DNA from: VRUE01 sp963699215
GTDB taxonomy: Bacteria; Actinomycetota; Thermoleophilia; Solirubrobacterales; 70-9
Assembly: GCA_963699215.1 (NCBI GenBank)
Contig: OY969422.1
Location: forward strand, 62,001-126,000
Direction of reading: 5' to 3'
Length of the DNA stretch: 64,000 bases
Below are positions 40,655 to 50,747 of this stretch, piece by piece. Made by a program: the position numbers and the translations under genes. The notes under the pieces are model-generated. The model did not search any database and was not told where the DNA came from. It saw nothing but the letters and a program-made list of their open reading frames with translations. Positions within the stretch are counted from its first letter, which is position 1. Every line of letters begins with the position of its first letter.

Positions 40655-42277
40655 TCAGGCGGGGGCGGGCTCCGCCCGCGGCGGGTCGGGTCCGGCCTGC
40701 AGCTCGTCGAAGCGCCGGGTGGGCAGCCGGCGCGCCGTCCAGAAGGAGACGGCGACGAGGAAGGCGGCAAAGAGGAAGGCGGTCTTCAGGGCCGACAGCT
40801 GCGCGTCTTCGTAGTTCTCGACCAGGACGTCCGCGGTCGCCGAGTCGATGCCGGAGGCTTCCGCCTCGGCCTTCACCTCCGGGGCCGCGACGAAGCTGCC
40901 GCCGGCGCTGAGCTGCACTTCGACCTGATCGCTGACGCTCTTGGAGACGCGCGGGTCGTCGACGATGTTGTTGGTGAAGGCGACGATCAGGCCGCTGATC
41001 ACGATCGCGCCCAGCAGCGCCGTGCCCAGGGAGGAGCCGAGCTGCTGCGCGGTGTTCTGCAGACCGCCCGCCTCGCTGCGATCGTCGTCGCCGACCGCCG
41101 ACTGGACCACGTTCCCCAGCTGGGAGACGATCAGGCCCATGCCGACCCCGAGCACGCCGGTGGCGATCAGGAAGGACGTGCTGTCGAGCTCGGGCTCGAT
41201 CGTCCCCAGCAGGAGGACGATCGAGAGCAGGACGATCAGCAGGCCGGCGCGGACCAGCGGCCGCGGCGGGAAACGCGAGGCCAGCGCCGAGCCGGCGATC
41301 GCGGTGAGGAAGAGTCCGGCCGAGGCGGGCAACATCTGCACGCCGGTTTCGAGCGCGTCGAGCCCCTGCACGATCTGCAGATAGAGGGGGATGGTGAAGA
41401 AGATCCCCATCAGGATCAGGTTCTGGGCGAGCAGCATCGAGACGCCGCCGCGCAGGGAGCGGATGCGCAGCAGCCCGAGGTGGACCAGGGGCGGTAGCCC
41501 GCGGCCCTCGCGGCGCCGCTCCCAGGCCACGAAGCCAGCCAGGACCAGCGCGCCGGCGCCGATCACGAACGGGGTCAGGGCGAAGCCGAAGGGCTCGATC
41601 GGCGAGTCGCGCGGCGCCAGCCAGCCCCAGTTGCTCGCCTGCAGGACGCCGAAGACGACCAACGCCAGGCCAGCGGCCGAGAGCACGCTGCCGACCCAGT
41701 CGAGGCCGGGCTTGACGCCCTCGCGCTCCGGCTCGCGGATCGACCGCGTGCCCAGCAGGATGCCCAGCGCGACGACGACCTCGCCGACGAAGACCAGGCG
41801 CCAGGTGAAGTCGGTGGTCATCCAGCCGCCGAGGATCGGGCCGACGGCGATGCCGGCGCCGGCGACACCGCCGAGCACGCCGTAGGCGATCGCTCGGTCG
41901 CCGCCCTTGTAGTTGCCAGCGACGAGGGCGACCAGGGCCGGCAGGACGAGGGCAGCCCCGATCCCCTCGAGGATCGACCAGCCGAGCATCAGGCTGGGAA
42001 CGCTCCAGGAGGCGGCGGTCAGGCCCGAGCCGATGCCGTAGATGACGAGGCCGAGGGCGAAGGCGCGGCGCCTCCCCCAGAGGTCGCCGAGCTTGCCGCC
42101 GGTCAGCATCAGTCCGGCCATCACCAGCGCGTAGAGGGCGATCACCATCTGGATCGTCGTCACCGTCGTGTCGAAGTCCTCGACCAGCTGCGAGATCGCG
42201 ACGTTCATCACCGCCTGGTCGAGGACCATCAGGAACTGTGCCGTCGCCAGCACCGCGAGCACTCCCCACTTCGCCAC
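40655..42277 (-). CDS. DHA2-type MFS drug exporter
   Basis: A 540-residue transporter with about 14 helices (EmrB/QacA type). Motif A is GGKLGDLWGRRRAF, motif C is GVAGAGIAVGPILGG, and the N terminus LDQAVMNVAISQL is typical of DHA2. The start is GTG at 42277, chosen because TAGCGT (42290-42285) lies 7 nt upstream. The frame is open much further upstream but that part overlaps dtd. Proton-driven export of toxic compounds is the family role. The promoter is arranged head to head with dtd in a 10-bp inverted repeat. Confidence 0.88.
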   Translation of the reverse strand: MAKWGVLAVLATAQFLMVLDQAVMNVAISQLVEDFDTTVTTIQMVIALYALVMAGLMLTGGKLGDLWGRRRAFALGLVIYGIGSGLTAASWSVPSLMLGWSILEGIGAALVLPALVALVAGNYKGGDRAIAYGVLGGVAGAGIAVGPILGGWMTTDFTWRLVFVGEVVVALGILLGTRSIREPEREGVKPGLDWVGSVLSAAGLALVVFGVLQASNWGWLAPRDSPIEPFGFALTPFVIGAGALVLAGFVAWERRREGRGLPPLVHLGLLRIRSLRGGVSMLLAQNLILMGIFFTIPLYLQIVQGLDALETGVQMLPASAGLFLTAIAGSALASRFPPRPLVRAGLLIVLLSIVLLLGTIEPELDSTSFLIATGVLGVGMGLIVSQLGNVVQSAVGDDDRSEAGGLQNTAQQLGSSLGTALLGAIVISGLIVAFTNNIVDDPRVSKSVSDQVEVQLSAGGSFVAAPEVKAEAEASGIDSATADVLVENYEDAQLSALKTAFLFAAFLVAVSFWTARRLPTRRFDELQAGPDPPRAEPAPA

Positions 42278-42280
42278 GCG

Positions 42281-42327
42281 CGCAACGCTAGCGTGGACCG
42301 TCCCCAAGCACCAGGTGTAGCGTTGCG
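42281..42327. promoter_or_regulatory. Mirror-image divergent promoters for MFS gene and dtd
   Basis: CGCAACGCTA (42281-42290) and TAGCGTTGCG (42318-42327) are exact inverted repeats. Each contains the TAGCGT hexamer of one direction, 7 nt before the MFS GTG and 10 nt before the dtd mini-ORF ATG. One protein could bind both arms and control both genes. Confidence 0.6.
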
Positions 42328-42333
42328 ACCAAG

Positions 42334-42354
42334 ATGCGGCGGCGGTTGTCATGA
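42334..42354 (+). CDS. Upstream mini-ORF coupled to dtd
   Basis: ATG CGG CGG CGG TTG TCA TGA encodes six residues (MRRRLS), starts 10 nt after TAGCGT and ends in an ATGA overlap with the dtd start at 42351. The run of three CGG Arg codons may slow ribosomes. Translation is inferred only. Confidence 0.4.
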   Translation: MRRRLS

Positions 42355-42767
42355 GGGCGCTGGTGCAGCGGGTCAGCCAGGCGGCGGTCGACGTCAAGGG
42401 CGAGCGGGTTGCCCAGATCGGGCCCGGGATGCTGGTCCTGCTCGGGGTCGGTCGCGAGGACGGCGCCGAGGAGGCGGACCGGCTGGCAGAGAAGGTACGG
42501 GCGCTGCGCATCTTCGACGACGCCGAGGGGCGGATGAACGAGCCGCTGGGCGAGCGCGAAGCGCTCTGCGTCAGCCAGTTCACCCTCTACGGCGACGCAC
42601 GCAGGGGCAACCGGCCCAGCTACGTCGAGGCGGCGCCCGCCGAGCAGGCCGAGCCGCTGTACGACCGCTTCTGCGAGCACCTCGGCGCGGCCAAGGGCGT
42701 CTTCGGCGCCTGCATGGGCGTCGCCCTCGTCAACGACGGGCCGGTGACCTTGATGGTCGAGGTCTGA
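42351..42767 (+). CDS. dtd: D-aminoacyl-tRNA deacylase
   Basis: A 138-residue DTD-type deacylase that removes D-amino acids (and glycine from tRNA-Ala) from mischarged tRNAs. The catalytic SQFTLYGD segment (canonical SQFTLxAD) and the cross-subunit Gly-Pro motif NDGPVTL are both present, and the length is normal. Start ATG overlaps the stop of a leaderless mini-ORF (ATGA); no Shine-Dalgarno is visible. The next gene has its own -10-like GATACT. Confidence 0.93.
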   Translation: MRALVQRVSQAAVDVKGERVAQIGPGMLVLLGVGREDGAEEADRLAEKVRALRIFDDAEGRMNEPLGEREALCVSQFTLYGDARRGNRPSYVEAAPAEQAEPLYDRFCEHLGAAKGVFGACMGVALVNDGPVTLMVEV

Positions 42768-42789
42768 GGCGCTGAGATACTGCGCGCCC

Positions 42790-43629
42790 ATGGAGCAACC
42801 GGTCGAGCACAACGACGCGACCGAGATCGAAGGGCGGCGATTTGCCTGGCGATCCGTCGGCGAAGGCCCGCCCCTGGTGCTGATCACCGGCTACTCGGGG
42901 GCCGCGGCGGGCTGGGACCCGCAGTTCCTGGCGGCGCTGGGGCGGTCGTTCGAGGTGATCTGCCCCGACAATCGCGGGATGGGCGACTCCCAGCTCGGAG
43001 AGCTGGACGGGCCGCTGACGATCGACGCGATGGCCGCCGACGTCGAGACCCTGTTGGTTGCCTTGGAGATCGACCGAGCTCCGGTCGCCGGTTGGTCGAT
43101 GGGCGGCTTCATCGCCCAGGCGCTGGCGGCCCGGGCGCCGGCTCGGGTCGAGGCGCTGGTGCTGCTCGCCACCAACCCCGGCGGCGCGACGTCCGTGCCG
43201 GCAGACCCGGATGCCATAGCGCGACTGACCGACCACTCGGGCACCCCGCGCGAGCAGGCGACCCGGGTGATCGAGCTTGTCTTCCCGCCGGCGGTGGCGG
43301 CCGATTTCGATCGGGAGATCGGCGACGTGGTGGCGGCGGCGCGAGCGGAACTTTCCTTGGCCACGCTCCAAGCGCAGCAGCAGGCTCTGAGCACCTGGGG
43401 CGGCGTGGAGCCACCCCACTCGGACGGCAGCTCCCCACTGCCGGTCCTGGCCGCCAGCGGCACCGAAGACGCCGTGATCAACCCCGAGAACAGCAGCCGG
43501 CTGGCCGCCCGCTGGCCCAACTGCAGAGTCGAGTACTTCGAGGGCTGCGGGCACTCCTTCATGGCGCAGGAGCCCGAGCGACTCGCCGAGTTGATCACGT
43601 CGTTTCTACGCGATGAGCAATCTCGCTGA
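42790..43629 (+). CDS. Alpha/beta hydrolase
   Basis: A 279-residue alpha/beta-hydrolase. The oxyanion-hole region is PLVLITGYSGAAAGW (instead of HG). The nucleophile elbow is AGWSMGGFIAQ, the acid is in SGTEDAVI and the His is in GCGHSFMAQ. It resembles pimeloyl-ester or esterase-like family members without a defined substrate. GATACT (42776-42781) lies 8 nt before the ATG (leaderless). Its 3' end overlaps the following acetyltransferase by 17 bp. Confidence 0.85.
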   Translation: MEQPVEHNDATEIEGRRFAWRSVGEGPPLVLITGYSGAAAGWDPQFLAALGRSFEVICPDNRGMGDSQLGELDGPLTIDAMAADVETLLVALEIDRAPVAGWSMGGFIAQALAARAPARVEALVLLATNPGGATSVPADPDAIARLTDHSGTPREQATRVIELVFPPAVAADFDREIGDVVAAARAELSLATLQAQQQALSTWGGVEPPHSDGSSPLPVLAASGTEDAVINPENSSRLAARWPNCRVEYFEGCGHSFMAQEPERLAELITSFLRDEQSR

Positions 43630-44224
43630 GGACGGGAACCTGGCCCTGACCGCACGGCTCGAGGGATCGATCGTCGTGCTCGAGCCGCTGACCGCGGAGC
43701 ACGCCGAGGGTCTCTGGGAGGCGGCGCAGGCAGCGGAGATCTGGCGCTGGCTGTGGTCGGTAGGCGCGAGCCGGGAGAACTTCGACCGCTGGCTGGAGCT
43801 GTCCCTGGCGGAGGCCGAGGCGGGGCGTGAGGGGCCATTCGCCACCCGCGACCGCCGCAGCGGCAAGCTGATCGGCAGCAGCCGCTACCTCAACGTGCGC
43901 ATGCCCGACCGGGCGCTCGAGATCGGCTGGACCTGGCTCGAGCCAAGCGCCTGGCGGGGTGGGGCCAACGTCGAGGCGAAGCTGCTGATGCTCGGTCACG
44001 CCTTCGAGGCCCTCGGCTGCAACCGGGTCGAATTCAAGACCGACGCGCGCAACGAGCGCTCGCGGGCGGCGCTGGAGGCGTTGCCGGCCCAGTTCGAGGG
44101 CGTCATGCGCAAGCACATGATCGTCCCCGACGTGGGGGTCCGCGACTCCGCCTACTTCAGCGTGATCGACGACGAGTGGCCCGAGGTCCGCGCCAACCTA
44201 CGCCGGCGGCTGGCCTCGCGCTGA
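43613..44224 (+). CDS. RimJ/RimL-type GNAT acetyltransferase
   Basis: A 203-residue GNAT. Features are LEPLTAEHAEGLWEAA at the N terminus, IGWTWLEPSAWRGGANVEAKLLML (acetyl-CoA region with an atypical GG in place of Q/RxxGxG/A) and CNRVEFKTDARNERSRAALE, all typical of the RimL-like group. These often modify small proteins, peptides or antibiotics; the substrate is unknown. The gene overlaps the hydrolase upstream by 17 bp and the next GNAT by one base (TGATG). Confidence 0.85.
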   Translation: MSNLAEDGNLALTARLEGSIVVLEPLTAEHAEGLWEAAQAAEIWRWLWSVGASRENFDRWLELSLAEAEAGREGPFATRDRRSGKLIGSSRYLNVRMPDRALEIGWTWLEPSAWRGGANVEAKLLMLGHAFEALGCNRVEFKTDARNERSRAALEALPAQFEGVMRKHMIVPDVGVRDSAYFSVIDDEWPEVRANLRRRLASR

Positions 44225-44715
44225 TGCACCTGCGCTACGCCAACACGGTCGAGGAGCTCGACGCGGTCGAGGCGATGTGGAACGCGCTCCAGGCGCACCA
44301 CTCGCAGATAACCCCGGAGCTGGGCCCGCGCACGCCGAAGCGCCAGCCGGCCGATGCCTGGCGGCTGCGCCGCCGCAAGTACGAAGGCTGGCTCGCCGAT
44401 CCCGAGACCTTCTTCGTCGTCGCCGAAGCGGGGGGCGGACCGGTCGGCTACGCGTTCGTCACGATCGGCCCCGGCTACGCGTCCTGGGCCACGGGAGAGC
44501 GCCTGGCCGAGCTGGAGACGCTCTCCGTCCTGCCCGATCGCCGCGGAGAAGGAGTCGGCGAGGCGCTGATCGAGGCCGTCTGGAACCGCCTGGAGGAGAA
44601 GGGCGTCGAGGACATGGCGATCACCACGACCGTGACCAACCTCGACGCCCACCGCTTCTACGAGCGCCAGGGCTTCGAGCAGGGCTTCGTCGTCTACTAC
44701 GGCAAGCGCCGCTGA
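44224..44715 (+). CDS. GNAT acetyltransferase
   Basis: A 163-residue GNAT. It has the acetyl-CoA loop RRGEGVGEALIEAVW preceded by LETLSVLPD (motif A) and the C-terminal NLDAHRFYERQGFEQ. It starts at the TGATG junction with the previous acetyltransferase. The frame is open upstream, but the ATG at 44224 gives the natural N terminus LRYANTVEELDAVEAMW. The substrate is unknown. A perfect 24-bp palindrome follows the stop. Confidence 0.85.
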   Translation: MHLRYANTVEELDAVEAMWNALQAHHSQITPELGPRTPKRQPADAWRLRRRKYEGWLADPETFFVVAEAGGGPVGYAFVTIGPGYASWATGERLAELETLSVLPDRRGEGVGEALIEAVWNRLEEKGVEDMAITTTVTNLDAHRFYERQGFEQGFVVYYGKRR

Positions 44716-44726
44716 CCGGCCCAGTG

Positions 44727-44775
44727 CTTCCGGTGTGCTTTATGCACCCCAGGGGTGCATAAAGCACACCGGAAG
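44727..44775. terminator. Perfect 24-bp palindrome between convergent genes
   Basis: The left arm 44727-44750 (CTTCCGGTGTGC...CACCCC) and the right arm 44752-44775 are exact inverted copies around a single A. It lies between the GNAT and tetR stops and can act in both directions, though it lacks a T-run. Confidence 0.75.
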
Positions 44776-44784
44776 GCAATTGGC

Positions 44785-45414
44785 TCAGGTGCCCAGCGCC
44801 TCGTCGATGAAGGGACCGAGCAGCTCGCCGGTGCGGGCGGCGGTGGCCTCGGGGGAATCGCCCGGGGCGGTGACGTGGCTGATCGCGAGCCGGACCAGGG
44901 ACTCGGCCAGCAGCCGGGCCTTCTCGGCGGGGGCCTGCGGCCAGCCCTCCTCGATCGTCGCGGTCAGGCGGGCGGTCGCCCACTGCACGACCGGCATGCC
45001 CTGGGTGGTGACGAAGGGCAGCAGGCCGGCGGTGCCGTCGTCGCTGAGCAGGATGCGGACCAGCGGGTCGGCGCCGGCGGTGCGGAGGAAGGTCTCGAGC
45101 GCGGCGCCAACCGCGGCGCGCGGGTCGTCGAGGTGCTCGCGCACCGCGGCGTCGACCGCGTCGAGGAAGCGTTCGCCCTCGTGGATGACCAGGGCCTGGG
45201 CGAACTCGTCGCGGTTGCCGAACTCCTTGTAGAGGGTCTGCCTGCTCACCCCCGCCGCGGCGGCGATCTCGGCCATCGTGATCTCCGACCAGGGGCGCTG
45301 CTGCACCTCGTCGCGCGCCGCCGCGAGCAGGGTCTCGCGCAGCAGCTGCCGGGCCGCCTGGGGATAGGGGGTGCGCGCCTCCACGGCGCCAATCGTGCCA
45401 GCGGCGGCGGTCAC
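44785..45414 (-). CDS. TetR-family regulator of the alkane operon
   Basis: A 209-residue TetR regulator. The DNA-binding domain is TLLAAARDEVQQRPWSEITMAEIAAAAGVSRQTLYKEFGNRDEF. The C-terminal ligand domain (about residues 80-205) is AlkX/tetracyclin_C-like. Its GTG start overlaps the rubredoxin stop (GTGA), so it is the third gene of alkB–rubA–tetR. AlkX-type repressors in this position control the operon in response to alkane-derived fatty acids. The 14-bp dyad before alkB is the expected target. Confidence 0.88.
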   Translation of the reverse strand: MTAAAGTIGAVEARTPYPQAARQLLRETLLAAARDEVQQRPWSEITMAEIAAAAGVSRQTLYKEFGNRDEFAQALVIHEGERFLDAVDAAVREHLDDPRAAVGAALETFLRTAGADPLVRILLSDDGTAGLLPFVTTQGMPVVQWATARLTATIEEGWPQAPAEKARLLAESLVRLAISHVTAPGDSPEATAARTGELLGPFIDEALGT

Positions 45415-45587
45415 CCGTCGGCGTCCTCCGTCGGCTCGAAGTCGACCTTGTCCCTGACCCCGCAGTCGGGGCAGTGCCACTCGTCGGGAACCTCGCCCCA
45501 GGGCGTGCCCGCCGGGAAGCCCTCGCGCGGGTGGCCGGCGTCCTCGTCGTAGACGTAGCCGCAGCCAGGACAGCGGAAGGCGCTCAC
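45411..45587 (-). CDS. Rubredoxin
   Basis: A 58-residue rubredoxin that passes electrons to the alkane hydroxylase. Iron ligands are Cys6 and Cys9 (CPGCGY) and Cys39 and Cys42 (CPDCGV), with the conserved GTPWGEVPDEWHCP. GTG start overlaps the alkB stop and its own stop overlaps the tetR start, both as GTGA, which implies tight translational coupling. The CPGCGYVYDE sequence fits the alkane-type (AlkG2-like) rubredoxins. Confidence 0.93.
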   Translation of the reverse strand: MSAFRCPGCGYVYDEDAGHPREGFPAGTPWGEVPDEWHCPDCGVRDKVDFEPTEDADG

Positions 45588-46792
45588 GCGGGCGCTCCCC
45601 CGTAACGCGCCAGCACCTTGCGCTGCGCCCGCGGCTCGATGTTGGCGCGGTCGAGGTCGCCGCCGTAGTGGTCGAGCAGGCGCCCGTCCATAACCCGCCT
45701 CCAGATCGGCGGGAACCAGGCGAGCACGATCATCCCCGCGTAGCCGGTCGGCAGCTGCGGCGCCTCGTCGACGTGGCGCAGCGACTGGTAGCGGCGGGTC
45801 GGGTTGGCGTGGTGGTCGCTGTGGCGCTGCAGGTGGTAGAGGAGGACGTTGGAGGCGACGTTGTTGCTGTTCCAGCTGTGCTCGGGCCGGCAGCGCTCGT
45901 AGCGGCCGTCCTCTTTCTTCTGCCGCATCAGCCCGTAGTGCTCGAGGTAGTTGACGACCTCCAGCAGCGAGAAGCCGAGCACCGCCTGCAGCAGCAGGTA
46001 GGGCAGCACGACCGGGCCGAAGACGACCGCGAGCAGCGCAAACAGGCCGACGGTCATCGCCCAGGCCTGCAGGATGTCGTTGTGGATCGACCAGGGCGAG
46101 TGGCCCAGTCGCTTCAGCCGCGCCCGCTCCAAGCCCCAGGCCGAGCTGAGGCTGCCGGAGACGGTGCGCGGCAGGAAGGCCCAGAAGCTCTCCCCCAGCC
46201 GGGCGCTGGCCGGGTCCTCCGGGGTGGCGACGCGGACGTGGTGGCCGCGGTTGTGCTCGATGAAGAAGTGGCCGTAGCCGCTCTGCGCCAACGCCACTTT
46301 GCTCAGCCACTTCTCCAGGTCGGCGCGCTTGTGGCCGAGCTCGTGCGCAGTGTTGATCGCGATCCCGCTGACCATCCCCATCGTCAGCGCCAGGCCGATG
46401 CTGTCGAGAGCCGAGAGGCCGCCATCGGCCCAGAGCCAGCAGGCGAAGACGAGCCCCGCGTACTGGACCGGGATGAAGACGTAGGTGCACCAGCGGTAGT
46501 AGCGGTCCTGTTCGAGCCACTTGATCACGCTGTCGGGCGGGTTGTCGGCATCCATCCCGACGACGAAGTCGAGCACCGGGAAGATCACGAAGACGAGCAC
46601 CGGGCCGAAGAACCAGAAGGCGCCGAGGCCGGTCAGCTCGACCCCGCCCCAGGCGAGGAAGGGGAGCAGCGGCACGATCAGCCCCAGCAGCCAGGCGTAG
46701 CGCTTGGGGTCGGACCAGGCCGCCGGATTCACCTCGACGTCCGCATGGTCATGGTGGTGATGGTGGTCGTGGGTGGCTGCCTCCACGGGCAC
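45584..46792 (-). CDS. alkB: Alkane 1-monooxygenase
   Basis: A 402-residue membrane diiron hydroxylase that oxidises n-alkanes (or similar terminal methyl groups) to alcohols. The His boxes are NTAHELGHK (from residue 148), EHNRGHH (179-185), NYLEHYGLMRQ and LQRHSDHHANP. There are about six membrane helices between residues 33 and 275. The N terminus is unusual: HDHHHHHDH at residues 8-16, followed by ADVEVN, a possible metal-binding tail. The operon continues with rubredoxin and tetR. A 14-bp dyad precedes it. Confidence 0.95.
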   Translation of the reverse strand: MPVEAATHDHHHHHDHADVEVNPAAWSDPKRYAWLLGLIVPLLPFLAWGGVELTGLGAFWFFGPVLVFVIFPVLDFVVGMDADNPPDSVIKWLEQDRYYRWCTYVFIPVQYAGLVFACWLWADGGLSALDSIGLALTMGMVSGIAINTAHELGHKRADLEKWLSKVALAQSGYGHFFIEHNRGHHVRVATPEDPASARLGESFWAFLPRTVSGSLSSAWGLERARLKRLGHSPWSIHNDILQAWAMTVGLFALLAVVFGPVVLPYLLLQAVLGFSLLEVVNYLEHYGLMRQKKEDGRYERCRPEHSWNSNNVASNVLLYHLQRHSDHHANPTRRYQSLRHVDEAPQLPTGYAGMIVLAWFPPIWRRVMDGRLLDHYGGDLDRANIEPRAQRKVLARYGGAPA

Positions 46793-46824
46793 TCCTCCTT
46801 GTCAGATCGCCAAAGTCCGTCTGT

Positions 46825-46857
46825 TTGATTGACAAAATAGCGCATTTTGTCAATCAA
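46825..46857. promoter_or_regulatory. Operator dyad upstream of alkB
   Basis: TTGATTGACAAAAT (46825-46838) and its exact complement (46844-46857) surround AGCGC. It lies 33 bp before the alkB ATG, in the promoter position, and contains TTGACA on the minus strand. A 14-bp perfect dyad is typical for TetR dimers; the tetR gene is in the same operon. Confidence 0.85.
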
Positions 46858-46903
46858 TGCAACACCAAGCCGAGCTATGTCGAGAGCCCCAATCAAACGC
46901 GAC

Positions 46904-46936
46904 ATGCATCGGACCCCAAATAGGGGCTCGATGCAT
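46904..46936. repeat. Hairpin with CCCC-AAATA-GGGG apex
   Basis: ATGCATCG and CGATGCAT form the outer stem, then GA/CT mismatch, CCCC, loop AAATA, GGGG. Outer ACACCAAG (46862-46869) and CTTGGGTGT (46937-46945) pair further. It lies between the divergent alkB and secG. Confidence 0.7.
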
Positions 46937-46980
46937 CTTGGGTGTCGGAGGGTGGCGGCGAGTCGCTACCATGCGGCCCC

Positions 46981-47201
46981 ATGTACACGCTTCTCGCCGT
47001 CCTCCAGGTGATCATCGCCGGCATCGTGATCTTCCTCGTGCTCCTGCACTCGGGCAAAGACGCCGGCCTCTCCGGCGCCTTCGGGATCGGCGGCGGCGGC
47101 AGCTCCTTCGGCGGCGGCTCGATGGTCGAGCGCAACCTGGATCGGGCGACGATCTTCTTCTCGGTCCTCTTCGTCGTCAACACCCTGGTCCTGCTGAAGA
47201 T

Positions 47202-47205
<4 letters not shown>
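46981..47205 (+). CDS. secG: Preprotein translocase subunit SecG
   Basis: A 74-residue membrane protein with two helices (residues about 2-22 and 55-72) joined by a Gly/Ser-rich loop (GAFGIGGGGSSFGGGS), the typical SecG layout. It completes the SecYEG channel. TACCAT (46967-46972) is 8 nt before the ATG, so the message is leaderless. The last four bases overlap the convergent ccmF. Confidence 0.93.
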
Positions 47206-49608
<2,403 letters not shown>

Positions 49609-49619
<11 letters not shown>

Positions 49620-50010
49620 CCTTGGCGGTGAACTTCGACGGGCACTTGGTGACCAGGGTGTCGCGTTCGCCGACGAACACGCCTCGCTCCAGCGTCCCCC
49701 TGAGGATGATCTCGCGCCCCCCGCGGAAGGGGTCCGGAACCGTGCCCGTGTAGGTCACCGGGATGCTCTTGCTGGCGTCGTCGCGGTCGGCGACGCGGAA
49801 GCTCATCTCCTCCCCCTCGCGGCGGATCGAGCCCTTGACGACCCGGCCGGTCAGCTCGTAGTTGCCGCCCGACACCGCGCCGATCAGCTGCGAGGGCTCC
49901 TTCGCCTCCGAGGAGGCGCTGAACGACGTGTAGACGAGCGCCCCGGCGAGCAGCACCGCGACGCCGAGCGCGGCCACGAGCCGGATCTTTCGCTTGCGGG
50001 CGGGATCCAC
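49609..50010 (-). CDS. ccmE: Haem chaperone CcmE, Cys-type
   Basis: A 133-residue membrane-anchored haem chaperone. The anchor is at residues 10-28, followed by an OB-fold (YELTGRVVKGSI, MSFRVAD, VTYTGTVPDPFRGG). The haem-binding residue is Cys123 in LVTKCPSKF in place of the usual His in LAKHDE. This is the Cys-type CcmE known from Desulfovibrio and archaea. The family Tyr after it (CxxxY) is Phe127 here. GTG start with GATAAT 9 nt upstream (leaderless). It forms an operon with ccmF. Confidence 0.92.
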
Positions 50011-50055
50011 GGACCGGGGATTATCGCAACTGCGAGAATGGCCCCGTGGATCCCG
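50001..50055. promoter_or_regulatory. Inverted-repeat divergent start region of ccmE and SDR
   Basis: CGGGATCCACGG (50001-50012) and CCGTGGATCCCG (50044-50055) are exact 12-bp inverted copies containing the GTG starts of both genes, so both proteins begin Met-Asp-Pro. The 31 bp between hold GATAAT (minus) and GAGAAT (plus), one -10 for each direction. Confidence 0.65.
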
Positions 50056-50744
50056 TCATGCTGATCACCGGCGCCAGCAGCGGCATCGGCGCCGCCACGG
50101 CGCGGGCCGCGGCCGGGACGCACCGCCTGGTGCTGGCGGCGCGGCGACTGGAGCCGCTGCAGGAGCTGGTCGAGGAGCTCGGCGGCGAGGAGCGAGCGCT
50201 CGCGGTGCGCTGCGACGTCACCGAGTGGGACCAGGTCGAGGCGATGGCCAAGGCCGCCCTCGACGGCTTCGAGCGCATCGATGCGGTCTTCGCCAACGCC
50301 GGCTTCGGCGCCACGCGCGGCTTCCTCGAGGAGTCGCCCGAGCACTGGCGCTCGATGGTCCTGACCAACGTCTACGGCGTGGCGCTGACGATCCGCGCCA
50401 CCCTCCCCCATCTGCTCGAGCGCGGCGACGGGCACTTCCTCGTCACCAGCTCGGTCGCCGGGCGGCGGGCGCTGCCCGGCTCGCTCTACTCGGCGACCAA
50501 GTGGGCGGCGACGGCGATCGGCGAGGCGCTACGCGCCGAGCTGCGCCAGATGCACCAGAACAGCGCGATCAAGGTGACGCTGATCGAGCCCGGGATGACC
50601 GACACGCCGTTCTTCGACAACCGGCCGGGCGAGTGGGCGCTGCAAGACGACGACATCGCCCGCGCCGTGATCTACGCGCTGGAGCAGCCGGGCAACGTCG
50701 ACGTCAACGAGATCCTCATCCGCCCCACCTCGCAGCCGATCTGA
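50046..50744 (+). CDS. Short-chain dehydrogenase/reductase
   Basis: A 232-residue classical SDR. Motifs are TGASSGIG (near residue 8), NAGFG, catalytic Ser in TSSVAG and YSATK. The AARR after beta-2 suggests NADP(H) preference. The tail VDVNEILIRPTSQPI is typical for YdfG-like serine/3-hydroxyacid dehydrogenases, which is the closest group. GAGAAT lies 6 nt before the GTG (leaderless). The gene is divergent from ccmE and convergent with a glycosyltransferase gene, 3 bp apart. Confidence 0.87.
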   Translation: MDPVMLITGASSGIGAATARAAAGTHRLVLAARRLEPLQELVEELGGEERALAVRCDVTEWDQVEAMAKAALDGFERIDAVFANAGFGATRGFLEESPEHWRSMVLTNVYGVALTIRATLPHLLERGDGHFLVTSSVAGRRALPGSLYSATKWAATAIGEALRAELRQMHQNSAIKVTLIEPGMTDTPFFDNRPGEWALQDDDIARAVIYALEQPGNVDVNEILIRPTSQPI

Positions 50745-50747
50745 GAC

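Noticed and set aside
42278..42583. N-terminal extension of the MFS exporter to 42583
   Set aside because: It would be antisense to dtd and lacks hydrophobic or conserved sequence. The GTG at 42277 has a correctly spaced -10 hexamer.
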